64,000 nt of DNA from Apostichopus japonicus (Eukaryota > Echinodermata > Holothuroidea > Aspidochirotida > Stichopodidae), in assembly GCF_037975245.1 (NCBI RefSeq), contig NC_092565.1, forward strand, positions 13,049,499 through 13,113,498. The letters are read 5' to 3'. Under the pieces are notes generated by a model that made no database searches, was not told the DNA's origin, and saw only the letters and a program-made list of their open reading frames with translations. Of the stretch, positions 1-13,633 are shown in pieces. The stretch's first letter is position 1, and every line of letters starts with the position of its first letter. The position numbers and the translations under genes are program-made.

Positions 1-1
1 T

Positions 2-259
2 ATTCAGAAGGGAAATGGAAAAACGAAATCACCTAAATTAAACACCAAACAAAACATTCATATAAACGGTTCCTGTCATTCGGGTAAGAACCTTGATAAA
101 ATATCATCTTCATATGATAATTATTCTTTCGATGGCACCGAATCTGTGCTTCGTGAAAAGACGGCACAAACTTCAACCAATCGGAGTAAAGAATCGATGC
201 AGAGTAGTGGTGACGTACCAATGTCCACACCGAGGATTAATGTTCATCCTGTAAGCTGA
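2..259 (+). CDS. C-terminal exon of an unidentified gene (5' part outside window)
   Basis: An open frame runs from the first bases of the window to a TGA at 257-259, 86 codons with no stop. It has no obvious start codon and should be the 3' end of a gene entering from the left. The peptide is hydrophilic, rich in Ser, Thr, Asn and Lys, with no membrane segment or recognisable domain, and ends in MSTPRINVHPVS. This looks like a disordered cytoplasmic tail, but I do not recognise the family. The last codons before the stop read CCT GTAAGC, which resembles a splice donor, so the exon could instead splice onward, for example to the candidate exon at 1555. The opposite strand is also open over much of the region, which lowers confidence that this frame is coding. 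Confidence 0.42.
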   Translation: MQKGNGKTKSPKLNTKQNIHINGSCHSGKNLDKISSSYDNYSFDGTESVLREKTAQTSTNRSKESMQSSGDVPMSTPRINVHPVS

Positions 260-1554
<1,295 letters not shown>

Positions 1555-1623
1555 TGTGTGCCTCTCCCAGTGCAATAATCATTCCAAGTTCATAGAACTG
1601 AGTGTCAACCTAATACTATTCAG
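1555..1623 (+). CDS. Candidate internal exon (69 bp)
   Basis: A 69-bp segment is bounded by a strong acceptor (pyrimidine-rich TTTCGTTTAACAG ending at 1554) and a near-perfect donor (CAG|GTAAGTGTG at 1624). Only the frame starting at its second base is open, giving a peptide beginning VCLSQCNNHSKF. In the phase that would follow the GTAAGC donor-like site at 251 the exon stops after seven codons, so it may be a UTR exon, an alternative 3' exon, or chance. No product can be named. Confidence 0.25.
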
Positions 1624-4600
1624 GTAAGTGTGTATACATGTTTACAGCTATGAATGATAACTAATATTAAACAAAAATATATTATATATTTACCGAAAAC
1701 ATTTAATCGGTACTTTTATTGTTGTCATTTCGTTTTATGAAGTACAAATCCTGCTCTGAAAGAAATTGTTTCGATTAGGAACGGGTCGAATTGGCGCATT
1801 TAAAATTCCAGATACCCCTGTAATCAGAGCCCTTTCCAACGCCCTTTCTCATTCTGCAATATCCTCATTCAACCTCATTCCAATTCTTGCCCTAATTAAC
1901 TCCTCTCCCTTCTCTGGCAGCCATGAATTCTAAGGTGGGGGGGGGGGGACACCAGCAATTTAAGTAGGACATGATACTCGTAACCAGTAAATTCTGATGC
2001 TTTTATAAACTTGATGGTGACTCGATCAGATGGGGAACACCGTAGTCTGCACAGGATCGGGACATACCACATGTGCCCCGGTCTGGCTACGGGCTTGCCT
2101 TCCGCTCCTTAACTATCATACTTACCCTCTTCCCTCTCTACCCCCGTCCCCTTTTACCTCACCTTAATTCGCCTCCTTCCCAACCTTCCACACCTTCTAC
2201 AGCTCAATTTCCTCCTTACCCTCATATCCCTTATTTCCTCTCTATCCCCCTCTTAATTTCCCTCCTTTCCCTTCCTGACTCTCTTTCCGTGTTCTCCTCC
2301 TTCCTTCCCCTCCTCATTAATTTCCCTCCTTCCCATCCCTTCCTCCCGTCCTTCCTCTCCTTCGTTACCCTCCTCATTCTCCTTTCCCCTCACACCATCC
2401 AATAGTTTTTACGTCACCAGCAGTGGATAGAAAACATGTGAATGTCTCTCCACATGAATTTATTCCCAGAAACAGAGAAGCGACATACACTTTTTTCACA
2501 TTCTGCAAAAGAAAATGGGGCGTGGGAATGGGGGATTATTTATGATCATGTCACGCCAAGATATTGAATGAAAAGTTAACCTTCAGGCTGTTAAGCACCT
2601 TAACAAGACAAATATATATATTGCTTCAGAGATTTTGCAAGAGTATATGCCCAATTTTGACTAGAATGTAATTTAAACCATGGAACATTGCAAACGTTTC
2701 AAGTATGACTTAAACTGAATTATCTAGCACTTGAGGTTGTCAATCTCTGCCGATGAGTGCCGAAATATCTCGAAGATTACATTCCGAAACATTCGTTACC
2801 ATCACGGTCCGAAGCGACAGCAATCGATTTCCAGAGAAATGAGTTTCATGCTAGGGATATATGTCTCTATCAGGGTACAGGGGAGATCTAGTTTAACAAC
2901 GGGCGAAACGGCGTTCCTATCTCCCTTCTGTATTCCACGGGATGATCGCAATGTAGTTAAGCGATATATATGACGCTGTCCACCTGTACTCGCCTTCTGG
3001 AATAATTATTTCTTTATATACATTATTGATGCTCCGCAATTAACAGCAAGCAATCGCATGTAAATAGTTAAGCCTATATATTATATGACATACCTGTACG
3101 AAATCAACTGTCTGCATTATATCGTATGTGGTTGCTAAGGCTGTCAAACTGCGCTCGTTTTTATCTACGTATCATCCATGCAAAATATATTCATACCCAT
3201 AAGTTTATTCACGGCGAGGTTCATTAACCTTTCCAGTTAGCTGTCTCGCCGCTAGGTAGATCAAGATAGCACGGAAAAGTAGGAAACAAACTGCTCCAGA
3301 ATATCTCAAGTATAAAGTAACGATAAGCATCTTTTGACTACAGTTAGATTTGCTTTCACTAACATATGTATTTCGTATTCATAACTTAACAGAAAGACAA
3401 AGAGGGGTGACAGCAAAAATCGTATGTGATAGGCAGTCTAAATAAAAGGTATGGGCGTGGGCTAGTTGTCGCCTTTGACATATAGCTTCACCATCCAGTA
3501 TGCAAAAAGAGGTAGCCGAAACGGGTTTTGGGGGTACAGTTCCCATAGAAACCAAAGATTAAAGGCAGGAGCGGTTTCATATGGGTGTGACCTTCTTCAA
3601 CCCCATATACAAGAAAAATTATGTTAGTTATTAGCAAAACCTTACGTGCAGATCAAATTATTCATCTTATTTATAACCTACATATGCCTTGTTTTCTAAA
3701 ATGACATTTACCTTAAATGGTGAGGGGGTGTAAGGCGGAGAGGAAATCAAGATCACAATGTTATGGCCGCTTGATCTTTACAGATTAACCTATGCACAGG
3801 CTTGTTTTGCAGTGGACAAGCAGTTTGTGAACAGTTTTTTTCTTTCTATCTCTCTTTGAGATAGCGACAATGTACTCAGTAGAGAAGAGCTGATTTCCGG
3901 GCGCAAAGAATTAAGTTAAAATGACTTTGCCTTAGGCAAGTAAGGTGGGAGAGAAATACATTCGAAGATCTGGCAATCTTTTCCTTTTCTTGCGAACATG
4001 AGTTTAAGAATCAGGTACTAGTAGCATTATTAAAATGTGTGGGCAATGTAGAGCCTATGCTTTAAACAGGCTCTCCCATCCCCCTTTTCTGAAATATTTC
4101 TATTTCGTAATCGTGACAAGAGACTGAACGAGGTGGGTTGAAATTTACTGGTAAATGAGATATACTCAACATAATACAGGACACAATCAATTTCACAGTA
4201 AACAAAAACAACAAATAAACAAGCAAACGCAGTGAAATAAACGCACACAATGAGAAGAATTCAAGTAAGGTCTTCGCCTGAAAGATATATTTACAATGTA
4301 ACCAGTATTCTACATTTTGTTTACATGTTACAGATGCAGGTAAGTACAAACCATAAATTCCCATACATTTTTTAGAGTATTAATACATTACCTAATATTC
4401 CGAAATAGAATTAGAATTAAATCAAAATAAAGTGAAGAATGCAGTTTTAGACAAAGCAAATCAGCTTAAACCCCCCACAACAATAACTTTATTCCCATCG
4501 TTACTTTTGAATAACTCAGTGAAGCTGACTGCTTAACAAAATTGCTGGAGTATTGTCTGTCAACATCTCCATAGCATTTTGTATGAGAAACAATAATTCC

Positions 4601-7445
4601 AAATTTTGTTGTGATATTTTGTGAAGGCATCTGGCAACAACATAGCAAATGATGTCATCATATAGCAATTGAGCTGAAAATGATTTTAGGGTTTCTTTTT
4701 TATATTTTTCAATAATTCATTCACAGAGGTAAATAATTGCCAAAGAAAAGTTGAAATATTATATACAAATAAAGATGACAGCCGAGAAAACTTTTCAAAC
4801 GTATTACAATATTATAGAAAAGTAAACCTATTGAAGAATATCTACCATCGTGACGTCACAGACCACCCACTGCGATTCCCCTTCTGGAATAATGGAAGGT
4901 CTACCCAGCCATATTTGTTTACTTTCAAACTTCAATTTCAGTCCAGTCATTACCATATGCTTTACAATACTGTTAATAGTTTTGTTGGACAAACAAAAAC
5001 TAACAGTATTATTACAGGGTGATTTCCTTATTTTTTTACCCAAAATAAAATTCCCTGAAGAAGAATGGAAGATAGCCAATAGTGTTTTATGAGATAAGAT
5101 CATACACATATAGATGCAATATTAGTCACTGTGCATTGGGAATCCATTCTCAAAGCCTACTTTTAACAAGGCATGGAAATATATACATATATCATATGTC
5201 TGCTGCCGTTATAGAGGGGGCTACACAACTTTTTAACATATGCAGGTAACCCTTTTCCCCCCTTACAACCACCTCCAAGACACATGTTATGATGGAAATG
5301 GGAACATCTGTTTGCACAGCTAACAGTGTTCTCACCATCTAGACAAGCATTACATACATATATGCATTTATTCAAAAGATACTTACAATTCTAATATTAA
5401 ACTTGAAGATTTTTATATTCATTTTTATTTGTAGTAAGAAATGAAGCATGAAACGTGTTTATGTGGATTCCTTTCTCTCCAACACTCTCTCTCTCTCTGT
5501 TACCTTCTTTTGGATAACTTGGCACCCATTAAAGATTGAAATATTAGATAATCAGGTATGTTTGTCAAATGATTCCCATTGTTCCATCTTTTTCCTTTAT
5601 CTAGTTTGTTTCTTTGAAGCATACCATTACTTCATCCTTACCGACAGGATTTTGGCAGACTAAGAATATTCACATTTTTGCTACAAACTAACCTTTTGAC
5701 CTACAAATGTTAGAGCACTGTCCACCAAAAAAGAGAAGAAAATAGCTTTACTATAATAGTATTATAAGTTGATCATTATTTCACAGATGAAGCAAATTAT
5801 TCACTCGTACTTCAAATACAAACTTTCAAGGAATATTTTCTAATTTTAAGCCAAGTACATTTATATAACTTCTTAGAACAATCCTTAGTTGTAATGACAC
5901 AATAGCCAATTCCATTCTACAGCATTGTTGTATGATGACTTATTGCACAGGTATTAGCTTGATACAAATCTTTGGAAATACACCATTCTCTTTATTACTG
6001 CTTCTTTTGCATTGTCAAATTTGCGATTCATGTTTTAGCTGTCTATGAAATCTAAACCTTATTCAAATCTAGTCCTTCAAACTTCCTTTTTGTTTATGGA
6101 ATAATAGTGCTGTTATTCCAAAGAGACATTAACTTCCCCCGATCACTTGCAATAGCATCCAAATTTTTGGTCAAAGTATGATAAACCCGAACAACAAAAA
6201 GGAAATCGGATACCGACTTTTTTCATTTTTTGCCTGTTTTAGAAGTTGAAGAATGGACTGAGAGAGGCACATACATTTAATATTAATTCATTTCTTTATT
6301 CTCTCTTACCTTAGTGTTGTTCTTCTTCAATTCTAATTTGGGATGGTTTATAAAAACGTTTTGTACATTGCCTAAAACAGAATTCATTTTTCAACTGAAT
6401 GTACTGTCAATATTGAAAAATAAAGGGAAAAACCTTTTTGTCATTTAAATGTATGAAGGCAGGTTTGCAAAACGCCATTTTTTGGGCATGTGAATGCTCA
6501 TTCAAATCCCAAATGTCCGGGTAGCTAACTTCAATTTCATCCCAGTGTTGCCATGTGCATATTACATGTTCTGCTCCCAGTTTGAATTTCACAATACAAA
6601 ATAATGCAATATCTGTTTAGAAATGAGTAACACAATGAGTGTAAATGAGAAAACAGTGGCATTACCCTTAATGTGTTTCTTTGCTTATGAACACACACAC
6701 ACAAAATGCCTCAACAGAGATACAACTGAATAACAAGACTAATAAAGATAATTCAAACAATATTAAAGTAATTAGCTGATTAAAATGCCCACTATTCTAT
6801 CAAAGATGCTACGGTCATTTCAAACAGCGAAAACCTGGGATCATCTTCTGTTTTGCAGATTTTGTACCCAAAAAATGTCAAATTGGTAGTATGAAAGGAG
6901 GCAGAAAAAATATCTGAAAATGTCCAATACCCAACATTCTGTTTAAAAGTACCAAAAATAGTTATGGAGTTAATTTCATTATTAAATTAGGAAAACTTCT
7001 ATGTAGTTTGAATAAAATTAAATAAGTGAAAAAACAACAAATGGGGGTAAGGCATGCTCTGGTAATGTTCTAAACCAATTCACAGCATTGGTATCTCACA
7101 TTGTTGGTGCATACCTGGCCATGGTGCAGCAAACTGGTACCTATTTTTCTTTTACAATATAGCAAAGACAATTGACCTTATCCTATCATTATTGCTGTAA
7201 CACACTCTGTGGTTAACACATCTATTTTACATTATCATTAGTTGCTGTCATTATAGATATCAGACTAACTCTGTGGTATCACCCTTCTAATAACATACCA
7301 CCTTATCATCTAACTATCAGAGTAACCATAGCAACATCAATCCTTGATGGAGGAGCTCCAATCTCTCTTTCTCTGTCAGGAAGTATCAGATATCTTGGGG
7401 GTGATTTAAGTCTGTAAATATTTCTCTCTGTGTGGTCTGACAAGA
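1624..7445. other. Intergenic DNA without supportable genes
   Basis: Reading frames here are short, lack homologous-looking motifs and are not flanked by convincing splice signals. The region includes a 13-base G run at about 1937-1949 and the pyrimidine tract at 2125-2400. The part next to 7445 should include the 3' UTR of the minus-strand CHMP3 gene. The nearest AATAAA I noticed on that strand is TTTATT at 6295-6300, over 1.1 kb past the stop, so I assign no poly(A) site. Confidence 0.5.
2125..2400 (+). repeat. Polypyrimidine (C/T-rich) low-complexity tract
   Basis: About 280 bp composed almost entirely of C and T on the plus strand (TTCCCTCTCTACCCCC-like units) with scattered A. The open frame across it encodes only a Leu/Pro/Ser-rich low-complexity peptide and is not treated as a gene. 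Long polypurine-polypyrimidine tracts can form triplex DNA, which is general knowledge and not shown here. Confidence 0.8.
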
Positions 7446-10400
7446 TCAGCTTCTGAGAGCTTCCAATCTCCTTTGCATATCTTCGGATTCCTCTTCATCT
7501 GATTCGTCTGACATCGCAGTGGCGCCCATTGCCTCTGGTAAGTCATCTGTAACTGCCGATGGGACATTAGCCAATGCTCCTTTTGAGAAAAAAAAAGATA
7601 AGTACATTTCAAATTGTCATGCTTCCCTCTAATGATCAGAATCAGACTGGGGCATAAATTGCAACATGTTTTTTTGGCTCAGTTTCTCAGCCAGTAGTTT
7701 TGGGGGTGTTGAAACAAGTGGAGCAGTTGAAGTGAAAGTTTTCATTCGTTTCACAAATAGCAAAGTTGTTTGTTCTACAAGATCTAGGTGTTACGAATAT
7801 TCTGGCTGAATGCTCTTATTGAAGGAAACAAGGGTGTCGTCCTCCAGGCAACCACAAAGGGGATATCAGCGCTGGTTGTTACACGGATATCAGATGGTTA
7901 CAGATCACAGAATATTGATTAAGACCAACAAGACTACTTTTTAAGGTTGTCTTGACAAAGATGGTACTGGATATGGTCAATGCTTAATAGCAGATCATTT
8001 TCTTTCCATTTATTTTGCTCAGACAGCCTAAAAATAAATTCAAACTTGCTTGCAGTTTAGATAATCAAAAAAACAAACAGTCATCTTCCCTTGGGTCGTA
8101 CAGCTCCCCCATCCCCTCCCTTCAAATCTCCCCACCCTCTCTACATTCCAGGATCATTAATATGCAGGTTCAGTTTTCTACCAGTGAGATCTGACAGAGC
8201 AGATCTAGCGTTACTCTTGGTGTTGTTGTTTAGTGTTGTTGTTGGTGTTGTTGCTTAGTGTTGTTGTTTAGTGTTGTTGGTGTTGTTGTTTATTGTTGTT
8301 TATTGTTGTTGTTGTTTATTGTTGTTGTTTATTGTTGTTGTTGTTTATTGTTGTTTGTTGTTTAGTGTTGTTGTTGTTTGTTGTTGTTGTTTATTGTTGT
8401 TTATTGTTGTTGTTTATTGTTGTTTAGTGTTGTTGTTTAGTGTTGTTGTTTATTGTTGTTGTTGTTTAGTGTTGTTGTTTATTGCTGTTGTTGTTTTAGT
8501 ACTTGAAGCAGAGATTGGTTTTGCTACTTTACCTGCGGTGAGCTCAGAGAGAACCTTATCTACCTCTTCCTGAGCCGCATCCTCTAATTCATCTTGATCA
8601 TCTAGACTCTCAAAGGTGTCCTCAACCATCTCTTCGATAATGCCAGCCTATCGTGACAGAAAATAAATTCACAAATAAATATTCATGAGCACATAGATTA
8701 GCAATAAACTGATTATAGCATTAAAACATGGTGTTTAGATATCATGACCAGGGTTGTCACCACGCCGGGCGGTGCTACCCAGCTCTCAAAATTTCCGCCC
8801 GGTACTCAAGGTCAATTTCAGCCTTACCGCCCGGCACAAATTAGCCTACAGTACCGCCAATAAGTAACTTGGTAAAGATTAGCGCGATTCAGTGCAAAAC
8901 GCAGCTTATCTGTAATTAACCCCGCTCCAAATAAAGGAACGCTACTTTCCCCGCACTCCAAATAAAGGAACGCAAATTCCCCTCGCTCGCTATTCACCAC
9001 CGACACAATGGGAGTGAACCGATCGATACAACGCTATTCATAGCGTGGAGGTAGCGTAAACCGATCGCTTGTAACCAACACACGTTATATGCAATTGTTT
9101 ATTGTAAACATCCAGAGTAGGCCTACGAGTACGAGTACGAAGTTTACGAACTTTGACTGAAAGAAAGTTTTAAACGAGAATAGTTTCATGTTGAAGGGCA
9201 AAACCTTTTTATACATGTTTATTTTATTCCCCGATATGTTCTGGTTACCAGAAGTAATAAAAAGCAAGAAGGAAACTTCGTGCCTTATCCTTTCGGGGTA
9301 ACATATCATTTTTAGTAGTAACATTAGGCCTCGCGTTTTGTGTGGACTTTAGGCACATTAGGCTAGGAAACGTTGCACTGAGTACTGTTCGAAAAACATG
9401 TCGAGACAAGACTCGGTGCATTGGTTACTGTTCGCTGTTTAGCTATGCAAGTAGAGACGTTCCACTGCCAATCGTTTCTTGGCGATTTGCCAAGTTTAAC
9501 TAAGAACAAGTGTTTCACGCACATTGTAAGAATGTTGTACAGTACTGTAGCATGCAAATCATCAGACGACAGCCTGCTGTACCAATGATTTCCCGCGTAC
9601 ACTGCCGTACAGGTAAAATGTGAATTCCTTTTTGGGGGGATTTAATGGTCATGCATACTAAATGAGAACAATGTGCATTTGGAACAATAACACTGGGGTG
9701 AGTGATGAGGGGCTCTAAATACAAAAAATACCAAAAAAGATCCCAGGAAAATTCAGTGATCCACATGAAAAAAACAAAGGTATCTCAGGAGAATGTTGAG
9801 GATCAAAACCCTTTCTATATGCCACCATTTTGCATGTAGGCACCATCAGGATTTGAAAATTTTTCAAAAGGGGAGGGGGACACCCCCTCCCTTTATACCC
9901 CCCCAGGACGCGGATCACTGTCACAAATTACCCGGCTCTAAAAATGGTCTGGTGACAACCCTGATCATGACCTATGTGACATATATGTGAAAGTTCCCTG
10001 ACGATACCACATTATTAAGTTTAAGGCTATTTTGATCTTGTCTAGAATTGACATTGCCTTCCCTTCAAGGGATGTAATTCTTTCTGTTGAATGAAAAACT
10101 AAACAGTGTTGAACACAGTAATGTCCAACAATATTAGCTCGTCAGTCATAAAACAGCAAGGTTTTTCCATTACATCCACAGTTCAAGTAGGTTAATATGT
10201 TTATTACAATATTTTTCCGTACTGTACATTCATTTCCCGTGTCATGAATTTTATGTTTCTATCTAGATAGTACTTAAAACTGTTCATACTGTCAATACGG
10301 TTGCTTTGAAGCATGATATGAGAGGACAGTATAGAGTGGTATTAGCATTAGAATCAGAGAAGGGTTAGAAACTGTTTGTACTGTCAATATGAGTGCTTTG

Positions 10401-13400
10401 AAGCCTGATATGGGAGGACAGTAAAGAGTGGTATTAGCATTAGAATCAGATTAAGGTTAGGAACTGTTTGTACTGTCAATATGAGTGCTTTGAAGCATGG
10501 TATGAGAGGACAGTAGGAAGTGGTAATAGCATTAGAATCAGAGAAAGGTTAGAAACTTCATATTGTTAGTATTAGTGCTTTGAAGCATGACATGTGAGAA
10601 TAGTATAGAGTGGTACAGTAGCATTAGAATCAGAGAAGGGTCAGAAACTGTTTTTACTGTCAATATGAGTGCTTTGAAGCATGTTACGGGAGGACAGTAT
10701 AGAGTGGTATTTACATTAGGAATCAGGTAAAGGTTACAAACTGTTTGTGCTGTCTATATTAGTTCTTTAAAACATGATATCGGAGGACAGTAAAGAATGG
10801 TATTAGCATTAGGAATTGATAAAGGTTAGGAACTGTTTGTACTGTCACTAGTGCTTTGAATCATGTTATGGGAGGACATTTTAAAGTGGTTTAGCATTAC
10901 AATCAGATTCTGTTTGTACTGTCAGTAGAAGTGATTTGAAGCAGGATATGTACAGGGGAGGGGAGGGGAAGGAGAGGGGAGGGGTGGGGGGAGGAGGACT
11001 ACGAGTGAGACAGACTTGATAGCAAGCAGAGAGCATTTATATACATTAAAAAAAGAGGAGGGATGTAGGAAGCGCAGGAGAGGAAGATTGTCTGTAGGTT
11101 GCTCATCAACCTTCCCCCTACACCGTTCCTGTCTCCCCCCCCCACCCTCCCCATTCAACCTCACGTACACCAGTGGGCAGTGGCTTGATGAATAGGTAAC
11201 AATGTTTCTTTACCTTCATCATCTCTTTGGAGAGTTCCCTCATAGTCTCTTGTATCTGCGGTATTTTACAAAGAGATTGCATAGCCTTCATAACGTCTGT
11301 GCTCTTCTGAATGGCTCCATTTACTCTCAGCATGGCTGTTGGAGAGTGACACCACATGACAAAGAAACTGTATTATTCTAACAAAGATGATCAACTTGGC
11401 TCTCACCACTTAGACAACTATGAAATCTTTTACAAGTGACAATGACGACAACTATGATGGAAAAAAGGTGGACTGTAAAGTAGCTGTTTGAATTTGGTAT
11501 CAAAGTTTCTTTAACCTGAGTGCTCGGTAATTTATTGAACAAGATTTTCACTGATCAAACAACTGTAAGACAGCCTTATACAGCATATTCTCACCAAAAT
11601 GTACTGTTACTAGCGGGGGTTACTCTCAATACTTTGATTTCAATACAATTTTGTCCCTAAGGTACTCTCATATCAAATATCTAGTCTAAAATATCTATTT
11701 CGTGCACAAGAAAACAACAACAAAATGAAAGATTGCAATATTTGAAATGAAACATGCCAATTAATGCTAACGCATATGATAGTGTTGATAGTTTGATACC
11801 AATATAAAAATCTGAGGTTTAGCAACATCAACGCAAAAAGCTGTTAGCAGGATATCTGTCCAGATTATGAAAACCAACTGAACTTGACAGATCTATAAAT
11901 AACAAGGAAACCTTCATGAGACATAAAACTTATGCTCACTGGAGTTATAGGTAAATATCTTGATAATTTTATTCTTTCCCCCATCTCAAACTTGAAAAGA
12001 CTTTGGAAGCTAACAATACAGCTGTGGCATGGAATATACAAGTAGGTAAACCCCCCCCCCCATAGTACATACTATCTTCTAGTAAATGAAATGAGCATAA
12101 ACATACTGCTAGTTTCTTGAAATCAACAAAATGCACCTTGTGCTTCCTGGCAAAATAACTATTTCATATCATTTTCACCGAAACCAAAAACTATCACTAA
12201 TCACTTGAGTGCAAGAATTACTTGAATGAAAGAAACTAGTCTCAGGTGCAAAGTGAAACAATATTGATTATTTAGTAACAACTGCAGGCAATGTCTCCAA
12301 AGAAAAGAGTTGATATACTCATGCGCACTGTACCTTGCTGGTTTTTCATCTGCATGCTAACAGAGTTAATCTGTGCTTTTGAGGTATATATCCTGTTCTT
12401 GGCTTTTCTTGATCTCACAATTTCTTTGGCCAGGGTTGTACAGACTTCTTTGTGTCCCTGTTTAGCAGCATCTTTCAGAGACTTCTTCACTTTGGCTTCT
12501 TCTCTTTCAATAGCTATCCAGAAATACAAAATATACATTGAATTTTACACACATTAACTGTTTGCTATATGACAAGGTGTTTCATTACAACAAAATCAAG
12601 TTACTTAAAAAAACTATACAGAGACAAATACTGTCCACTTTGCTGAACACCAACATGGGTGTGAAGATATGTGGAATTGTACAAACCAAAATGTGGTCGT
12701 CTCGGACAACTGGACCACCATTGAAACTTTGCCTTGGTGCAGTACATGTTAATAACATGGTATTGTTTTCACCTCAAATGTCATCTGTAACTACACTCAA
12801 ATTATGCTAAAATTTCTCAAAGCTTCCATGTTCTTTCCCTCCATGGTATTCCTAGATATTGTGCACACCCTAATTACATGAACTATTCAGAATGGTAGTT
12901 GTAAAAACTTAAATAGCAACAGAAATGTACACAATTGACAGTAGGTGAACATAATGTGGGTTATTTGGAAGAAACACTGATGTAATATTATTTAAATACT
13001 TACATCTTATTTGCCTGTCTAGTCCTCTACTCTGTTTATTCAAAGCTGTTGTCCATTCCCTGACCTAAAGAAGAAAAACAGCAAAGCATTAATATGAACT
13101 TAAGATTGTTTTGAAAATATAACTGAAGAATAGAACCTTTCCATTGTGATGTTTTCCACTCCACATCTGGACATATTTGGTGGTGTCTAGTAATTTTGCT
13201 ACGTCCTGTAACTGCGTATACTGTTTTATCTTTTCTTATCTCAGTAGTGTTATCGCAATTAAATAGTTTATGCATGTTTGTACCACTACTAAGTACTACT
13301 ACTAGGCCTTACTACTAGTAGGCTTCTACTTTACTACTTGCATACTAGTTACCTAACGTCCGAAGTTCAGTCTAAATGATTCCTTTAAATTTAGATTCAA

Positions 13401-13633
13401 GTTGAAAAGCAGGGCACTGTAAGTGTAACCTAGTTTCTCGGGTCTACGTTAGCCCTAACGCTACGCCAAACTAGGCTAGTATGACTAACTTATGTCTCGA
13501 TCCTACTACAATTTACAAACAAATAGGCCTAGCCTTTTCTAAGTTAGGCCTATCCTATGCCTAACTCATATTAATTGTAATAACCTACCTGATCTCTTGG
13601 GTCCTTTTTCTGTTCTTTACCAAACAAACCCAT
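7446..13633 (-). CDS. CHMP3: Charged multivesicular body protein 3 (ESCRT-III subunit, VPS24 orthologue), six coding exons
   Basis: Exons, in transcript order: 13633-13589, 13064-13004, 12513-12334, 11335-11214, 8647-8533 and 7579-7446. All introns are GT-AG and phases agree; the coding length is 657 nt, 218 residues, close to about 222 in vertebrate CHMP3. The protein starts MGLFGKEQKKDPRDQVREW. The basic helical core contains KVKKSLKDAAKQGHKEVC, LAKEIVRSRKA and STDVMKAMQSLCKIPQIQ, followed by RELSKEMMK, AGIIEEMVEDTFESLDDQDE and an acidic tail (DESDEEESED, 199-208). The last residues, DMQRRLEALRS (208-218), match the MIM helix that binds MIT domains such as VPS4. CHMP3 co-assembles with CHMP2 on CHMP4 filaments at endosomal, midbody and nuclear membranes for membrane scission and remodelling. 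The start is supported by the conserved MGLFGK amino terminus. Introns carry repeats but no exon is damaged, so the gene looks functional. Confidence 0.96.
8219..8498 (+). repeat. (GTT)n-rich microsatellite in CHMP3 intron 5
   Basis: About 280 bp of GTT repeats broken regularly by TTA and TTTAGT, written as TGTTGTTTATTGTTGTT-like units. It ends about 35 bp from the splice donor of CHMP3 exon 5 (8533). The 100-residue Val/Cys/Leu frame over it is a repeat artefact. Confidence 0.92.
8741..9971. mobile_element. Non-autonomous hAT-like DNA transposon with 8-bp target-site duplication
   Basis: The element body is 8749-9963 (1215 bp). Its ends are inverted copies of CAGGGTTGTCACCA (14 perfect matches). 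It is flanked on both sides by ATCATGAC, a perfect 8-bp duplication at 8741-8748 and 9964-9971. An 8-bp duplication with CAGGG-type termini is characteristic of the hAT superfamily. No transposase frame is evident; the internal open frames are short and unlike hAT domains, so it is a non-autonomous derivative. It contains two near-repeats of CTCCAAATAAAGGAACGC around 8925-8975. It lies in CHMP3 intron 4, between exons 4 and 5, and leaves the splice sites intact. The intact duplication suggests a fairly recent insertion. Confidence 0.85.
10275..10950. repeat. 92-bp minisatellite, about 7.3 copies, in CHMP3 intron 4
   Basis: Units begin with ACTGTTTGTACTGTCAATAT or close variants at about 10279, 10371, 10463, 10555, 10647, 10740 and 10832, a spacing of 92-93 bp, with a shortened last unit near 10908. 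Each contains GTGCTTTGAAGCATG, GGAGGACAGTA and GTGGTATTAGCATTAGAATC. Copies differ at many positions, so the array is not recently homogenised. Confidence 0.92.
10951..10998 (+). other. G-quadruplex-capable G-rich tract
   Basis: The plus strand carries at least five runs of four or more G separated by one to six bases (GGGGAGGGGAGGGGAAGG and onward, ending in GGGGTGGGGGG). This satisfies the usual G4 pattern. The CHMP3 transcript from the minus strand would carry the C-rich version. Confidence 0.7.

Noticed and set aside
2073-2405. 110-residue Pro/Leu/Ser-rich open frame
   Set aside because: It lies on a low-complexity pyrimidine tract and has no domain or plausible gene context.
2731-2973. 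80-residue plus-strand open frame
   Set aside because: It begins with TTG, not ATG, and has no recognisable motif or splice context.
4828-5375. Minus-strand frames of 93 and 70 residues, the second Cys-rich
   Set aside because: The cysteine spacing does not fit a RING or other zinc finger, both are isolated in AT-rich DNA, and overlapping frames are equally open.
7406-7612. 68-residue minus-strand frame over CHMP3 exon 6
   Set aside because: It is the wrong frame of the last CHMP3 exon; the real frame ends in the MIM motif at 7446.
8271-8573. 100-residue Val/Cys/Leu plus-strand frame
   Set aside because: It translates the (GTT)n microsatellite and runs antisense into CHMP3 exon 5.
9793-9990. 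Transposase remnant inside the hAT element
   Set aside because: The short frames on both strands show no hAT dimerisation motif or catalytic residues and overlap each other.
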